DNA from: Komagataeibacter swingsii
GTDB lineage: Bacteria > Pseudomonadota > Alphaproteobacteria > Acetobacterales > Acetobacteraceae
Direction of reading: 5' to 3'
Assembly: GCF_003207895.1 (NCBI RefSeq)
Contig: NZ_NKUB01000004.1
Span: 159,629-223,628, forward strand
Length of the DNA: 64,000 nucleotides
Shown here: positions 28,427 to 37,520 of the stretch, piece after piece
Layout: every line of letters starts with the position of its first letter
Position numbering within the stretch: position 1 is the stretch's first letter
Translations under genes and position numbers: made by a program
Notes under the pieces: generated by a model
What the model was told of the DNA's origin: nothing
The model's database searches: none
The model's input: the letters and a program-made list of their open reading frames with translations, nothing else

Positions 28427-30991
28427 ATGACGCTTGCTGACGGATCAGGCCGCGATGGCCGGATTGATGGACCCTCACGCCCCGGCGCTGGCGGCCCGCG
28501 CCGCCCACGTTACCGCATGGTGCGCTGGCTTGCGGGCAGCACGCTTGCCGTCCTGCTGCTGGGTGGTGGTGGGGCGGCCCTGCTGGCGTGGGGGGAATAT
28601 GAACGCCTGAGCGAGGGCTTGCCCACGGTTGACGGCCTGCGCACCTACCAGCCCCCGGTCATGAGCCGCCTGTATTCGGGCGATGACCAGGTCATGGCGG
28701 AACTGGCGGCGGAGCGGCGCATATTCGTGCCCTACAGCGCCATACCCGAGCGCGTGCGCGACGCCTTCCTTGCGGCGGAAGACCAGAAATTCTTCACCCA
28801 TGGCGGCGTCGACCCGATGGCCATCGCGCGCGCGGGCCTGACCGACATGATGATGCACGGGACGAAGCACCGCCCCATCGGGGCGTCCACCATCACGCAG
28901 CAGGTCGCGCGCATCATGCTGCTAGGGTCGAACGCGGTTTCCATCGACCGCAAGATCAAGGAAGCGCTGCTGGCCATGCGGCTGGAGCAGACGCTGAGCA
29001 AGGAACAGATCCTTGAGATCTACCTGAACGAAATCTACCTTGGCGAAGGGGCCTACGGCATCGGGGCCGCCGCCCAGACCTATTTCAACAAGCCGCTGGA
29101 CCAGCTGGACAATGCCGAGGCCGCCTTCCTTGGCGCGCTGCCCAAATCGCCCACCAACTACAACCCCCACCGCTTCGTGCAGGCGGCGACCATCCGGCGC
29201 AACTGGGTGCTGGACCGCATGGCGGACCTGAAGGTCATCACGCCGGAGGAAGCGCGCGCGGCCCAGCAGGAGCCGCTGGTGCCCGCCAACTTCACCCGCC
29301 CCGGCCCCGTTCCCGGTTCCGAATGGTTTGCCGAGGAAGTGCGCCGGGAACTGATCGAGCGCTACGGCATCGGCACCACGATGGAAGGCGGGCTGTCGGT
29401 CCATACCTCGCTCGATTCCCACCTCCAGCAGGTGGCCACCACCGCGCTGCGCGACGGGCTGCTGCGCTATGACCGCGCGCATGGCGGCTGGCGGGGCGCG
29501 TTCGCGCATATCGACGCAGCCGATGTAAGCGGCGACTGGGCCAATGCGCTGGCGCATGTCACGGCGCCCGCCGCCATGCTGGAACAGTGGCGGGTCGCGG
29601 TCGTGCTGTCCCCCGCCACCGGGCGCGTGGGCTGGCTGGAGGGGCGTGATCCCGTCATCCCCCATACCGGCGACCTGCTGGCGCGTGACCGGGCATGGAT
29701 GCGCACCGGCAAGGGCGTGCAGGAAGGCGACGTGATCCTGATCGAGCCGCAGGCCGATGGCGGCGGCGTTGCCGTGCAGCAGGTGCCACGCGTGGAAGGG
29801 GCGCTGGCCACGGTGGATGTGCATACCGGGCGCGTCATGGCCATGGTGGGTGGCTGGTCGTTCAGGGAATCGCAGTTCAACCGCGCGACACAGGCGGCGC
29901 GCCAGCCGGGGTCGTCGTTCAAGCCCTTCGTCTATCTGGCGGCGATGGAGCAGGGGATTTCCCCTTCGCAGAAATTCGATGATTCCCCCGTCAGCTATGG
30001 CGAATGGCACCCCAACAACTATGAAAAGGATTTCTGGGGGCCGACCACGCTGCATGACGCGCTGCGGGAATCGCGCAACCTCGTCACCATCCGCCTTGCC
30101 GCCCAGATCGGCATGAAGCCGGTGGCGGACCTGGCCCAGAAACTTGGCCTTGCCCATTCCATGCCGCTGGTGCTGCCCGCGGCGCTGGGCGCGGTGGAAA
30201 CCACCGTCATGCGGGAAGCCGCCGCCTATGCCACCATCGCCAATGGCGGCAGGCTGGTCACGCCCACCCTGATTGATGACATCAAGGACCGCAACGGCAA
30301 TGTCATCTGGCGCCCCGATGGCATGACGTGGAAGGCCGGCGGCATGGCCGCCGACGGCCCGCAGATGGAGGACACCCGCCCGCAGGTGGTGTCGGCCACA
30401 TCCGCCAGCCAGATCGTGGCGATGATGCAGGACGTGGTGCGCCGGGGCACCGGCGTGCGCGCGGGGGCGGGCATCGACCGGCCCATCGCGGGCAAGACCG
30501 GCACCAGCCAGGATTTCAATGATGCATGGTTCGCGGGCTTTTCCCCCGATCTGGTGACGGTGGTGTGGATCGGGTTCGACACCCCGCAGTCGCTGGGCAA
30601 GAACGAGACCGGCGGCGTGATCGCCGGCCCGATCTGGAACCAGGTGATGAAGGCGGCGCTGGCCAGCCGCCCGCGCCTTGACTTCCGCGTGCCTGATGGG
30701 GTGCAGCTGGCCCGTTATGATACCGGGATGGGCATGGCGATCGACGCCTTCAAGCCCGGGCAGGTGCCGGGGGTCAGCGTTGACCTTGGCGCGGGGTCGG
30801 GCCTGGCGCTGACGGCGGCGGATACCGGTGCTGAAAACATGCCTGATTCCGAAACCGACATGGCCACCATGCCGGGCAGCCCGGCGGTGGCGGGCGATGG
30901 CAGCACATCCGCGGGTCACCCTGCGGCACCATCCGGCCCTGCCGCATCCCGGCCTTCCGGGGGTGACATTGGCATGGGCGGCCTGTATTGA
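28427..30991 (+). CDS. Penicillin-binding protein 1A (bifunctional transglycosylase/transpeptidase)
   Basis: Class A PBP polymerising and cross-linking peptidoglycan at the inner membrane. The 854-residue protein has a basic cytosolic tail and a transmembrane segment near 30-55. The GT51 glycosyltransferase domain (catalytic Glu in AAEDQKFF, GASTITQQVAR, EIYLNEIYLGEGAYG) is followed by an OB-like insert and the transpeptidase domain. The latter has SxxK at Ser496 (SSFK), SRN and KTGTS. The tail is Pro/Ala/Ser-rich. The length and insert match the PBP1A (mrcA/ponA) subgroup. An in-frame ATG at 28370 exists, but 28427 fits the family better. It precedes prfB, a common alphaproteobacterial order. 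Confidence 0.94.
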   Translation: MTLADGSGRDGRIDGPSRPGAGGPRRPRYRMVRWLAGSTLAVLLLGGGGAALLAWGEYERLSEGLPTVDGLRTYQPPVMSRLYSGDDQVMAELAAERRIFVPYSAIPERVRDAFLAAEDQKFFTHGGVDPMAIARAGLTDMMMHGTKHRPIGASTITQQVARIMLLGSNAVSIDRKIKEALLAMRLEQTLSKEQILEIYLNEIYLGEGAYGIGAAAQTYFNKPLDQLDNAEAAFLGALPKSPTNYNPHRFVQAATIRRNWVLDRMADLKVITPEEARAAQQEPLVPANFTRPGPVPGSEWFAEEVRRELIERYGIGTTMEGGLSVHTSLDSHLQQVATTALRDGLLRYDRAHGGWRGAFAHIDAADVSGDWANALAHVTAPAAMLEQWRVAVVLSPATGRVGWLEGRDPVIPHTGDLLARDRAWMRTGKGVQEGDVILIEPQADGGGVAVQQVPRVEGALATVDVHTGRVMAMVGGWSFRESQFNRATQAARQPGSSFKPFVYLAAMEQGISPSQKFDDSPVSYGEWHPNNYEKDFWGPTTLHDALRESRNLVTIRLAAQIGMKPVADLAQKLGLAHSMPLVLPAALGAVETTVMREAAAYATIANGGRLVTPTLIDDIKDRNGNVIWRPDGMTWKAGGMAADGPQMEDTRPQVVSATSASQIVAMMQDVVRRGTGVRAGAGIDRPIAGKTGTSQDFNDAWFAGFSPDLVTVVWIGFDTPQSLGKNETGGVIAGPIWNQVMKAALASRPRLDFRVPDGVQLARYDTGMGMAIDAFKPGQVPGVSVDLGAGSGLALTAADTGAENMPDSETDMATMPGSPAVAGDGSTSAGHPAAPSGPAASRPSGGDIGMGGLY

Positions 30992-31053
30992 CGCCCGTTA
31001 TGCCGGGCCGCGCGCGTGCCCGCATTGTTTACCGTTGAGCGAGGAGCAAGCCC

Positions 31054-32185
31054 ATGTCTGCCGAGACAGAGGCCCTGAACGACCAGATCAAGCAGTCGGT
31101 GGCACTGCTGAGGAGGCATCTTTGACTGGGATGTCGCAATCGACCGCCTGGCGGAGCTGAACAACCGGGCCGAAGACCCCGAGTTGTGGAATGATTCCGA
31201 AGCCGCCCAGAAGCTCATGCGCGAGCGCACGCTGCTGGCCAACCAGATCGAGGGCGTGCAGCGGCTTGAAGCCGATGTGAACGATACGCTCGAACTGGTC
31301 GAGCTGGCGGAAATGGAAGGCGATTCGGCTGTCGTGGCCGAAGCGGTGTCCAGCCTGCGCGCGCTTGCGGAAGAAGCCAAGCGGCGCGAGACGGAAAGCC
31401 TGCTTTCGGGGGAGGCGGACAGCAATGACTGCTACCTTGAAGTCAATGCCGGCGCGGGCGGGACGGAGGCGCAGGACTGGGCCGAGATGCTGCTGCGCAT
31501 GTACACCCGCTGGGCCGAACAGCATGGTTACAAGGTGACCATGATGGAAAGCTCGGAAGGGGAGCAGGCCGGCATCAAGTCCGCCACCATCCAGGTCAGC
31601 GGCCCCAACGCCTATGGCTGGCTCAAGACCGAGGCGGGCGTGCACCGGCTTGTCCGGATCTCGCCCTTTGACGCGGCGGCGCGGCGGCAGACATCGTTCG
31701 CATCCGTGTGGGTCTACCCGGTGGTCGATGATTCGATCGAGATCGAGATCAACGAAGCCGACCTGCGCGTGGATACGTTCCGGGCGTCGGGTGCGGGCGG
31801 GCAGCACGTCAACAAGACGGAATCGGCCATCCGCATTACCCACATCCCCACCGGGATCGTGGTGGCGTGCCAGACCGACCGGTCCCAGCACCGCAACCGC
31901 GCCACGGCCATGACCATGCTGAAGGCGCGCATGTACGAGCAGGAACTGCAAAAGCGCGAGGCCGCCGCCGCCCAGACCGAGGCGAACAAGACCGATATCG
32001 GCTGGGGGCACCAGATCCGTTCCTACGTGCTGGCCCCGTACCAGCTGGTGAAGGACCTGCGGACCAACGTGGAAAAAACCAACCCGGACGCCATCCTTGA
32101 TGGAGACATTGACGACTTCATGGCCGCCGCCCTTGCCGCCCGCGTGGGGGCGACCCGCTCGGAAGCCAGCGCGCAGGCGCAGTAA
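31054..32185 (+). CDS. prfB: Peptide chain release factor 2, expressed by programmed +1 frameshift
   Basis: Class I release factor for UGA and UAA. A first frame starts at ATG 31054 and reads 23 codons to an in-frame TGA (31123-31125); the rest continues in the +1 frame from GAC at 31124. The total is 376 residues. The junction (AGGAGG, 3 bases, CTT TGA C) is the classical autoregulatory RF2 shift site. Family motifs are [18 protein letters not shown], the tripeptide anticodon SPF in [15 protein letters not shown], and GGQ in [15 protein letters not shown]. The shift makes synthesis depend inversely on RF2 level. Terminator follows. Confidence 0.96.
31111..31126 (+). other. Programmed +1 ribosomal frameshift site in prfB
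   Basis: AGGAGG (31111-31116) acts as an internal anti-Shine-Dalgarno pairing site three bases before CTTTGAC (31120-31126). The P-site CTT codon can slip to TTT when the UGA is read slowly. Spacing and sequence match the known bacterial RF2 signal exactly. Confidence 0.93.
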
Positions 32186-32211
32186 CCCGGCACGGCCCGC
32201 CTGGGCACAGG

Positions 32212-32240
32212 CCCCACGGCTTCCGGCCGTGGGGTTTTTT
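32212..32240 (+). terminator. Rho-independent terminator of prfB
   Basis: Stem CCCCACGGC (32212-32220) with GCCGTGGGG (32226-32234), 5-base loop, then T6. It starts 26 bases after the prfB stop codon. Confidence 0.88.
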
Positions 32241-32403
32241 CATGTCCGGGCGGGAGTCATTGTTCCGCAACAGGAAATTTGTTCCGCACCTGTTGCATAT
32301 CGTGCTTGACACATACGCCCCGACCACGCCCAATCAGGATCTGGCAATTAATGGCGCGCAGGCCCCCGGGGGCGCTGGCTGGTGGCGCCTGGACGGGAAT
32401 GGC

Positions 32404-32754
32404 ATGTGGTCTGACGAAGTCATGGGATTGGATTATGCGGCCAGGCAGCGACGGCGCACGCCGTACGTGCGCGTGGTGGGTGTCATCATCGCGGTCCATG
32501 TCGTTGTCCTGTCCATGCTGGCCTACGGGCTGCGGCCCAAGGCAAAGCCCATGTTTCCCGAACCCTACCGCCCCCTGCCGCCGGTGACGCTGCGGATCAT
32601 TCCCGAACCGATGCCACCCGTCCCGCCCGCGCCCCCGCCTGTGCGCCCGGTCATGGTCCAGCCGGTGGTTCCCGTCATTGCCGCACCCGTCATCGGGCGT
32701 GACCGACGGGTCCACATGCCGGAAATTGTTCCGAAATCGATACAGGTGGATTGA
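32404..32754 (+). CDS. TonB-like protein lacking the C-terminal receptor-binding domain
   Basis: A 116-residue protein (110 from the ATG at 32422). It has a basic N-terminus (ARQRRRTPY) and a single transmembrane helix (VVGVIIAVHVVVLSMLAYGL) with a His, as at the ExbB/D-contacting position of TonB. A periplasmic Pro-rich linker (PPVPPAPPPVRPV) follows. It ends at SIQVD, without the ~90-residue TonB C-terminal fold that contacts outer-membrane transporters. Only 87 bases separate the stop from exbB, so no hidden second half is possible there. An upstream frame extends to 32242 without homology. It could be a degenerate or specialised TonB; the Pro-rich half is certain, its function is not. Confidence 0.6.
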   Translation: MWSDEVMGLDYAARQRRRTPYVRVVGVIIAVHVVVLSMLAYGLRPKAKPMFPEPYRPLPPVTLRIIPEPMPPVPPAPPPVRPVMVQPVVPVIAAPVIGRDRRVHMPEIVPKSIQVD

Positions 32755-32841
32755 TTTTCATCTCCCGGACTGGTCAGATAACAGTCATGAAATGTGTTGC
32801 AGGCCAGACCCATGGCCCTTTCGTCAGAGGATTTCAGGTAA

Positions 32842-33612
32842 ATGACCCGACAGCATCGTAATCAAGTCATCGCGGCCGCGCTGCTGACCGCCTTGCCCGC
32901 CCTTGCCTACGCCACCCCGGCGGCGGCTGCCGATTCCAACCCGTATGGCCTGGGCGCGCTGTGGTCGAATGGTGACTTCATTGCGCGTACCGTGCTGATC
33001 ATCATGGTCGTGATGTCTGTCGGGACCTGGTACATCATGATCACCAAGTTCCTCGAACAGGCGCGCATCCTGAAGGACGCCAAGGAAGTGAAGGCGAAAT
33101 TCTGGCCCGCGCATGACATCAAGGAAGGGGCCGCGCTGCTCGATACCGCATCGCCCTTCCGCTACATCGCCGATACCGGCATCAAGGCCGCCGAACACCA
33201 CGAAGGCACGATGCAGGAAACCATCGACCTGCATTCCTGGACCACCATGTCCATCCAGCGTTCGGTTGATTTCATCCAGAACCGCCTGCAGGGCGGCCTT
33301 GCCTTCCTTGGCACCGTGGGTTCGACCTCGCCGTTCGTGGGCCTGTTCGGGACCGTCTGGGGTATCTACCACGCGCTGACGGCCATCGGCATCGCGGGCC
33401 AGGCCTCGATCGATAAGGTCGCCGGCCCGGTCGGTGAATCGCTGATCATGACCGCCATCGGCCTGGGCACCGCCGTGCCTGCGGTTCTGGGCTACAACAT
33501 GCTGGTCCGCCGCAACAAGGGCGCGCTGGATGAGGTACGCAACTTCGCCGCCGACGTGCAGTCGATCCTGATGGGCGGCTATCGCCATGAAACGCACGAC
33601 GCCGCTGAATAA
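32842..33612 (+). CDS. exbB: ExbB/MotA/TolQ-family proton channel subunit
   Basis: A 256-residue inner-membrane protein that with ExbD converts proton motive force into TonB movement. There is a cleavable-looking N-terminus (ALLTALPALAYATPAAAA) and three transmembrane helices: about 45-67, then in GSTSPFVGLFGTVWGIYHAL and in LIMTAIGLGTAVPAVLGYNM. The last two carry the conserved TolQ/ExbB motifs. The ATG follows TCAGGTAA. ExbD is not encoded next to it. The neighbours are the CTD-less TonB-like gene upstream and a TPR protein downstream, which is not the common tonB-exbB-exbD order. Confidence 0.92.
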   Translation: MTRQHRNQVIAAALLTALPALAYATPAAAADSNPYGLGALWSNGDFIARTVLIIMVVMSVGTWYIMITKFLEQARILKDAKEVKAKFWPAHDIKEGAALLDTASPFRYIADTGIKAAEHHEGTMQETIDLHSWTTMSIQRSVDFIQNRLQGGLAFLGTVGSTSPFVGLFGTVWGIYHALTAIGIAGQASIDKVAGPVGESLIMTAIGLGTAVPAVLGYNMLVRRNKGALDEVRNFAADVQSILMGGYRHETHDAAE

Positions 33613-33783
33613 ACCCGTTCCCCGCGCATGATCTGATTTCACGTCGTGGCACGGCAGGCGCATATCATGCGGCCTGCCGTGCCGCTATCGGTCAGGGGCG
33701 GATTGAATGATGGGCCGCGCGGGTCCATCGTGATGCCCTGGCCGATCAATCGGGCCATGACCCGTTCATGGAAGGACATCCAG

Positions 33784-35043
33784 TTGAAAAACATCACATC
33801 CAAATCGCTGTTCCAGCTGCGCGGGCGCCTGCTGGCCGGGGTCATGATGGCGCTGCCGGTGGCGGGCGTGCTGCCGGTCCATGCCGCCCATGCGGCGGAC
33901 CAGCTGGGGGAAAAGGTCGGCACGGCGCTGCAGAAGGCGCAGACCGACCTGGCCGCCAAGAAATACCCGCAGGCCATGGCCGATGTGGACGCAGCGGATG
34001 CCGTGACGGGCAAGTCCGATTTCGAATCCTATACCATCGCGCAGATGCGCGCCGCCGTGGCCGCGCAGTCCGGCAATGTGCCCGCCGCGATTTCGGCCTA
34101 TGACATCCTGATCGCATCCCCGCGCACGCCGGCGGCGACCAGGGAACAGATGGCGCTGGCCGAAGGCAGCATGGCCTTCACCGCCAAGGATTACCCCACG
34201 GCGATCACGGTTACGGAAAAATACATCAAGGCGGGTGGCAAGAACCCGCAGATGCTGACGATCCTGATCCAGGCGTATTACCTGCAGCATGATTACGCCA
34301 ACGCGGCCCGCGTGCAGCTGGCGCAGATTGACGCCACCATCAAGGCGGGTGGCAAGCCCACGGAAAACCAGCTCCAGCTCCTGGCGGCATGTCAGGCGCA
34401 GCTGAAGGACAGCGCGGCGCTGACCAAGGCGTATGTGCTGCTGGCCACCTATTACCCCAAGCCCGATTACTGGGCGCAGGTGGTGCATTCGGTCCTGAGC
34501 AACCCGAACATGGCCCCGGGGCTGCGTCTGGATATCGACCGCGTGCGCCTGGAATCCGGTCTGGTCAAGACCCCGGCCGAATACATGGACATTACCGAAC
34601 TGGCCATGCAGGCGGGGCTGCCGCAGCTTGCGCTTGATATCATCAACCAGGGCTACAGCACCGGCGTGCTGGGCCATGACGCCAGCGCCCCGCGTGAGGA
34701 AAAGCTGAAGGCGCTGGTGACGCAGGGCGTCGCTGACAGCAAGGCCGGCCTGGACACGGCGGCGGCACAGGCCACCACCGGCAACGCCATGCTGACGGCG
34801 GGCTACAACTACGTCCTGTTCGGCCAGGGCGACAAGGGCATCGCCCTGATGAAGCAGGGCATCGCCAAGGGACCGTCGGACGTGAACATCGCGCGCCTGC
34901 ACCTTGGCCTGGCGCAGGCCGCGGCCGGGCAGAAGGATGCCGCCATCGCCACCTTCAACAGCGTGGAAGGCACCAACGGCGCGCGCGACATTGCCCAGTT
35001 CTGGGTGCTGAAGCTGAATTCAGCCGCTGCCGCCGCGCACTGA
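33784..35043 (+). CDS. Periplasmic tetratricopeptide-repeat protein
   Basis: A 419-residue exported protein. I start it at TTG 33784, because GGAAGGA (33770-33776) lies 7 bases upstream and the product then begins with a good signal peptide (basic KNITSKSLFQLRGR, hydrophobic core, cleavage after AHAA). An in-frame ATG at 33646 adds 46 unconvincing residues. The mature protein is all helical, with TPR-like repeats such as AQTDLAAKKYPQAMADVDAA, GNVPAAISAYDILI and GQGDKGIALMKQGIAKGPSD. TPR scaffolds bind partner proteins. The position after ExbB suggests a role with this TonB-type module; no enzymatic motif is visible. It ends in a terminator. Confidence 0.75.
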   Translation: MKNITSKSLFQLRGRLLAGVMMALPVAGVLPVHAAHAADQLGEKVGTALQKAQTDLAAKKYPQAMADVDAADAVTGKSDFESYTIAQMRAAVAAQSGNVPAAISAYDILIASPRTPAATREQMALAEGSMAFTAKDYPTAITVTEKYIKAGGKNPQMLTILIQAYYLQHDYANAARVQLAQIDATIKAGGKPTENQLQLLAACQAQLKDSAALTKAYVLLATYYPKPDYWAQVVHSVLSNPNMAPGLRLDIDRVRLESGLVKTPAEYMDITELAMQAGLPQLALDIINQGYSTGVLGHDASAPREEKLKALVTQGVADSKAGLDTAAAQATTGNAMLTAGYNYVLFGQGDKGIALMKQGIAKGPSDVNIARLHLGLAQAAAGQKDAAIATFNSVEGTNGARDIAQFWVLKLNSAAAAAH

Positions 35044-35069
35044 CCTTATCCGGCACGGCGGGTGTCATG

Positions 35070-35101
35070 CGGGGTGCCGGGTCCGTCCGGCGCCCCGTTT
35101 T
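35070..35101 (+). terminator. Rho-independent terminator of the TPR gene
   Basis: Stem CGGGGTGCCGG (35070-35080) with CCGGCGCCCCG (35087-35097), one G-U pair, followed by T4. It lies 26 bases after the stop codon. Confidence 0.75.
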
Positions 35102-35224
35102 CGTTTCGTATCCGGCCATGACTGACATTTTATGATATGAACGATGGTCTTATCCCGTCCCGGTGCGTTGGATATGCTGGTGGCCGTCGCATGAATGGCA
35201 TCATGACTGTCCCTGAACCGAACC

Positions 35225-36010
35225 ATGGCCGAGAGAATGACACAGATACCTGCCACTGATGATCTGCCCGCCCGTATCCTTGTGGTGGAAGATGACCCTG
35301 GCATGCGCACCCTGATCGTCCGCGCCCTGCAGGGCGATGGCTACCGCGTGCGCGGTGTGCAGGATGGTCCGGAAATGTGGGACGCGCTGCGCGCGCAGGC
35401 GGCTGACCTGATCATCCTGGATGTCATGCTGCCGGGCACCAACGGGCTGGACCTGTGCCGTGGCCTGCGCACGCAGCCCGCCCCCGTGGCGCCGGGCGAG
35501 GCGCCGTTGACGGAGGTGCCGGTCATTATCGTTTCCGCGCGGGGCGAGGAATTGGACCGCGTGCAGGGGCTGGAACTGGGCGCGGACGATTATGTGCCCA
35601 AGCCCTTTGGCCAGAAGGAACTGCTGGCCCGCGTGCGCGCAGTGCTGCGCCGTCGGGGTGGGGGGGTCACGACCCCGAGTGCCGGGCGCCAGCGCAAGGA
35701 AACCGTGCGTTTCGCCGGCTGGACGCTGGACCTGCGCCGTCGTGAACTGACGGACCCGTCCGGTGCGGCGGTCGAGATCTCGGGGGCGGAGCATGACCTG
35801 CTGACCAGCTTCCTTGACAACCCGCAGCGCGTCATCGGCCGCGACCGCCTGCTGGAACTGTCGCGCACCCGTCTGGGGGACGTGTCGGACCGGAGCGTGG
35901 ACGTGCTGGTCAGCCGCCTGCGGCGCAAGCTGGGGCCGGATTCGGACGGGCTGATCCGCACCGTGCGCGGCATGGGCTATATCTTCACGTCGGAGGTGGA
36001 GCGGGTCTGA
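35225..36010 (+). CDS. OmpR-family response regulator
   Basis: A 261-residue two-component regulator. The receiver domain has the acidic pair in VVEDDPGM, phosphoacceptor Asp66 (ILDVMLPG), a Ser in IIVSARG and Lys126 in DYVPKPFG. The C-terminal winged-helix DNA-binding domain has LTSFLDNPQRVIGRDRLLEL, DVLVSRLRRKLG and IRTVRGMGYIF. The histidine kinase gene starts 11 bases downstream, so the two form a pair. The receiver has a short insertion (about 88-98, PAPVAPGEAP) relative to OmpR. The signal and targets are unknown; resemblance to OmpR/EnvZ osmoregulation is only at family level. Confidence 0.93.
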   Translation: MAERMTQIPATDDLPARILVVEDDPGMRTLIVRALQGDGYRVRGVQDGPEMWDALRAQAADLIILDVMLPGTNGLDLCRGLRTQPAPVAPGEAPLTEVPVIIVSARGEELDRVQGLELGADDYVPKPFGQKELLARVRAVLRRRGGGVTTPSAGRQRKETVRFAGWTLDLRRRELTDPSGAAVEISGAEHDLLTSFLDNPQRVIGRDRLLELSRTRLGDVSDRSVDVLVSRLRRKLGPDSDGLIRTVRGMGYIFTSEVERV

Positions 36011-36021
36011 CGGCGCGCGGC

Positions 36022-37404
36022 GTGACCACGTCCCGATCCGCGCAGGCCACGCGCGCGCTGCCACCCGCGCCCCGGCGGATCACGCTGTGGCCACGCGGGC
36101 TGGTGGGACGCGTCATGTTCGTGCTGCTGGCCGCGGTTGCACTCGTCTTTGTCGGCAGTTCCGTCTTTTATGAGGAAGCCGAGACCTACACCATAGACGA
36201 CGCCCAACTGGAACAGGTAGGCGAGCGGCTGGTGATCGACGCCCGCGTGCTGGCCGCGACACCCACGTCGCAACGCATGGTGCTGGCGGCCATGCTGTCC
36301 ACCAATGACCTGACGGTGGACTGGCGCACCCCCGCGCAGCAGGGGGTGATGAAGGTGGAATCCCCCTCGTTGCGCAAGCTGCATGACCGCATGGCCGGGC
36401 CATTGACGGCATTGCAGGGCGACGCGCTGAACCTGTCGGGCACGATCGCGGCGACGGAAGACGTGCGCGGCACGCTGCGCCTGCCCGATGGCAGTTACGT
36501 GGGCTTCCTCGCCCCCGCCATCCTGCAGCCCCACCATATGCGGCGCGGCATTGTCTCGGCGGCGATCCTGGCGGGGGCGGTGCTGCTGGCGGCCGGCATG
36601 CTGGTGCGCGCGCTGAGCATGCCGCTGCGCGCGCTGGCCGACGTGGCCGATACGGTCGGGTCGGGCCGGTGGGTGCCGCTGGAAAACAAGGGGCCGCGGG
36701 AGGTCCGCTACCTCGCCCGCGCCATCAACGAGATGCAGGAGCGCATCAACCGCCTGATCGCCGACCGGACCGAGGCCCTGGCCGCCGTGTCCCACGATCT
36801 GCGCACGCCGCTGGCCCGCCTGCGGCTGCGGGCGGGCTTTCTGGAGGATGCGGCCGCGCAGAAGGAAATCGAGGCCGACGTCACGGAAATGGAGGCCATG
36901 ATCGCCGGCGTGCTGGCCTATCTGTCGGGGGAAAAGGACCCTGAACCCGCGCGGTCGGCCAATGTGGCCTCGATCCTTGCGACCCGGGTGGATGATGACG
37001 CCGACCAGGGGCGCGACGTGACCTATGACGGGCCGGATCAGGCACAGGCCGTGGTGCGGCCGCTGGCGCTCAAGCGCGTGCTGGGCAACCTGATCGACAA
37101 CGCGGTGAATTACGGCGGCAATGCCCATGTCAGCCTGACGGTGGGGCCGGAAGAGCTGTGCATACGGGTGGAGGATAATGGTCCCGGCCTGCCGGAAGCC
37201 GAGATCGGGCGCGTGACCACGCCCTTCTACCGGGTGGAGGGGTCGCGTTCGCGCAGCACGGGGGGGCTGGGGCTGGGGCTTGCGATCGTCAGCCGCGAAG
37301 TGGCGCGCGATGGCGGCCGCTTCCGCCTGTATAACCGGACTAATGGCGGCCTGTGCGCGGAAATTGTCCTGCCACGCAATGCTGTGATACGTCCGGCCGG
37401 TTAA
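36022..37404 (+). CDS. EnvZ-like sensor histidine kinase
   Basis: A 460-residue inner-membrane kinase, partner of the preceding regulator. The order is a cytosolic Pro/Arg-rich N-terminus, TM1 near 31-49, a ~120-residue periplasmic sensor, and TM2 near 174-195. HAMP, DHp with His258 (AAVSHDLRTPLARL) and HATPase_c with NLIDNAVNY, EDNGPGLP and GGLGLGLAI follow. The start codon is GTG at 36022. The E-box around His258 is that of the EnvZ group. The sensor domain shows no recognisable ligand fold. It is monocistronic with the regulator; no terminator was seen before the nfu gene, ~115 bases downstream. Confidence 0.92.
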   Translation: MTTSRSAQATRALPPAPRRITLWPRGLVGRVMFVLLAAVALVFVGSSVFYEEAETYTIDDAQLEQVGERLVIDARVLAATPTSQRMVLAAMLSTNDLTVDWRTPAQQGVMKVESPSLRKLHDRMAGPLTALQGDALNLSGTIAATEDVRGTLRLPDGSYVGFLAPAILQPHHMRRGIVSAAILAGAVLLAAGMLVRALSMPLRALADVADTVGSGRWVPLENKGPREVRYLARAINEMQERINRLIADRTEALAAVSHDLRTPLARLRLRAGFLEDAAAQKEIEADVTEMEAMIAGVLAYLSGEKDPEPARSANVASILATRVDDDADQGRDVTYDGPDQAQAVVRPLALKRVLGNLIDNAVNYGGNAHVSLTVGPEELCIRVEDNGPGLPEAEIGRVTTPFYRVEGSRSRSTGGLGLGLAIVSREVARDGGRFRLYNRTNGGLCAEIVLPRNAVIRPAG

Positions 37405-37520
37405 AAGCGGGCCGGGCCTGCCCGCGCGGGGTTGGATTTACGCGTGGGTCGATCATATAACAGGACTTGGGAAGTACGTTTGCATGTCCCGCTTTCCCGT
37501 CATGTCTGGAAGACCGAGCA

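Noticed and set aside
31120..31126. prfB as a frameshifted pseudogene
   Set aside because: The stop and slippery sequence match the conserved RF2 autoregulatory frameshift with its internal Shine-Dalgarno sequence.
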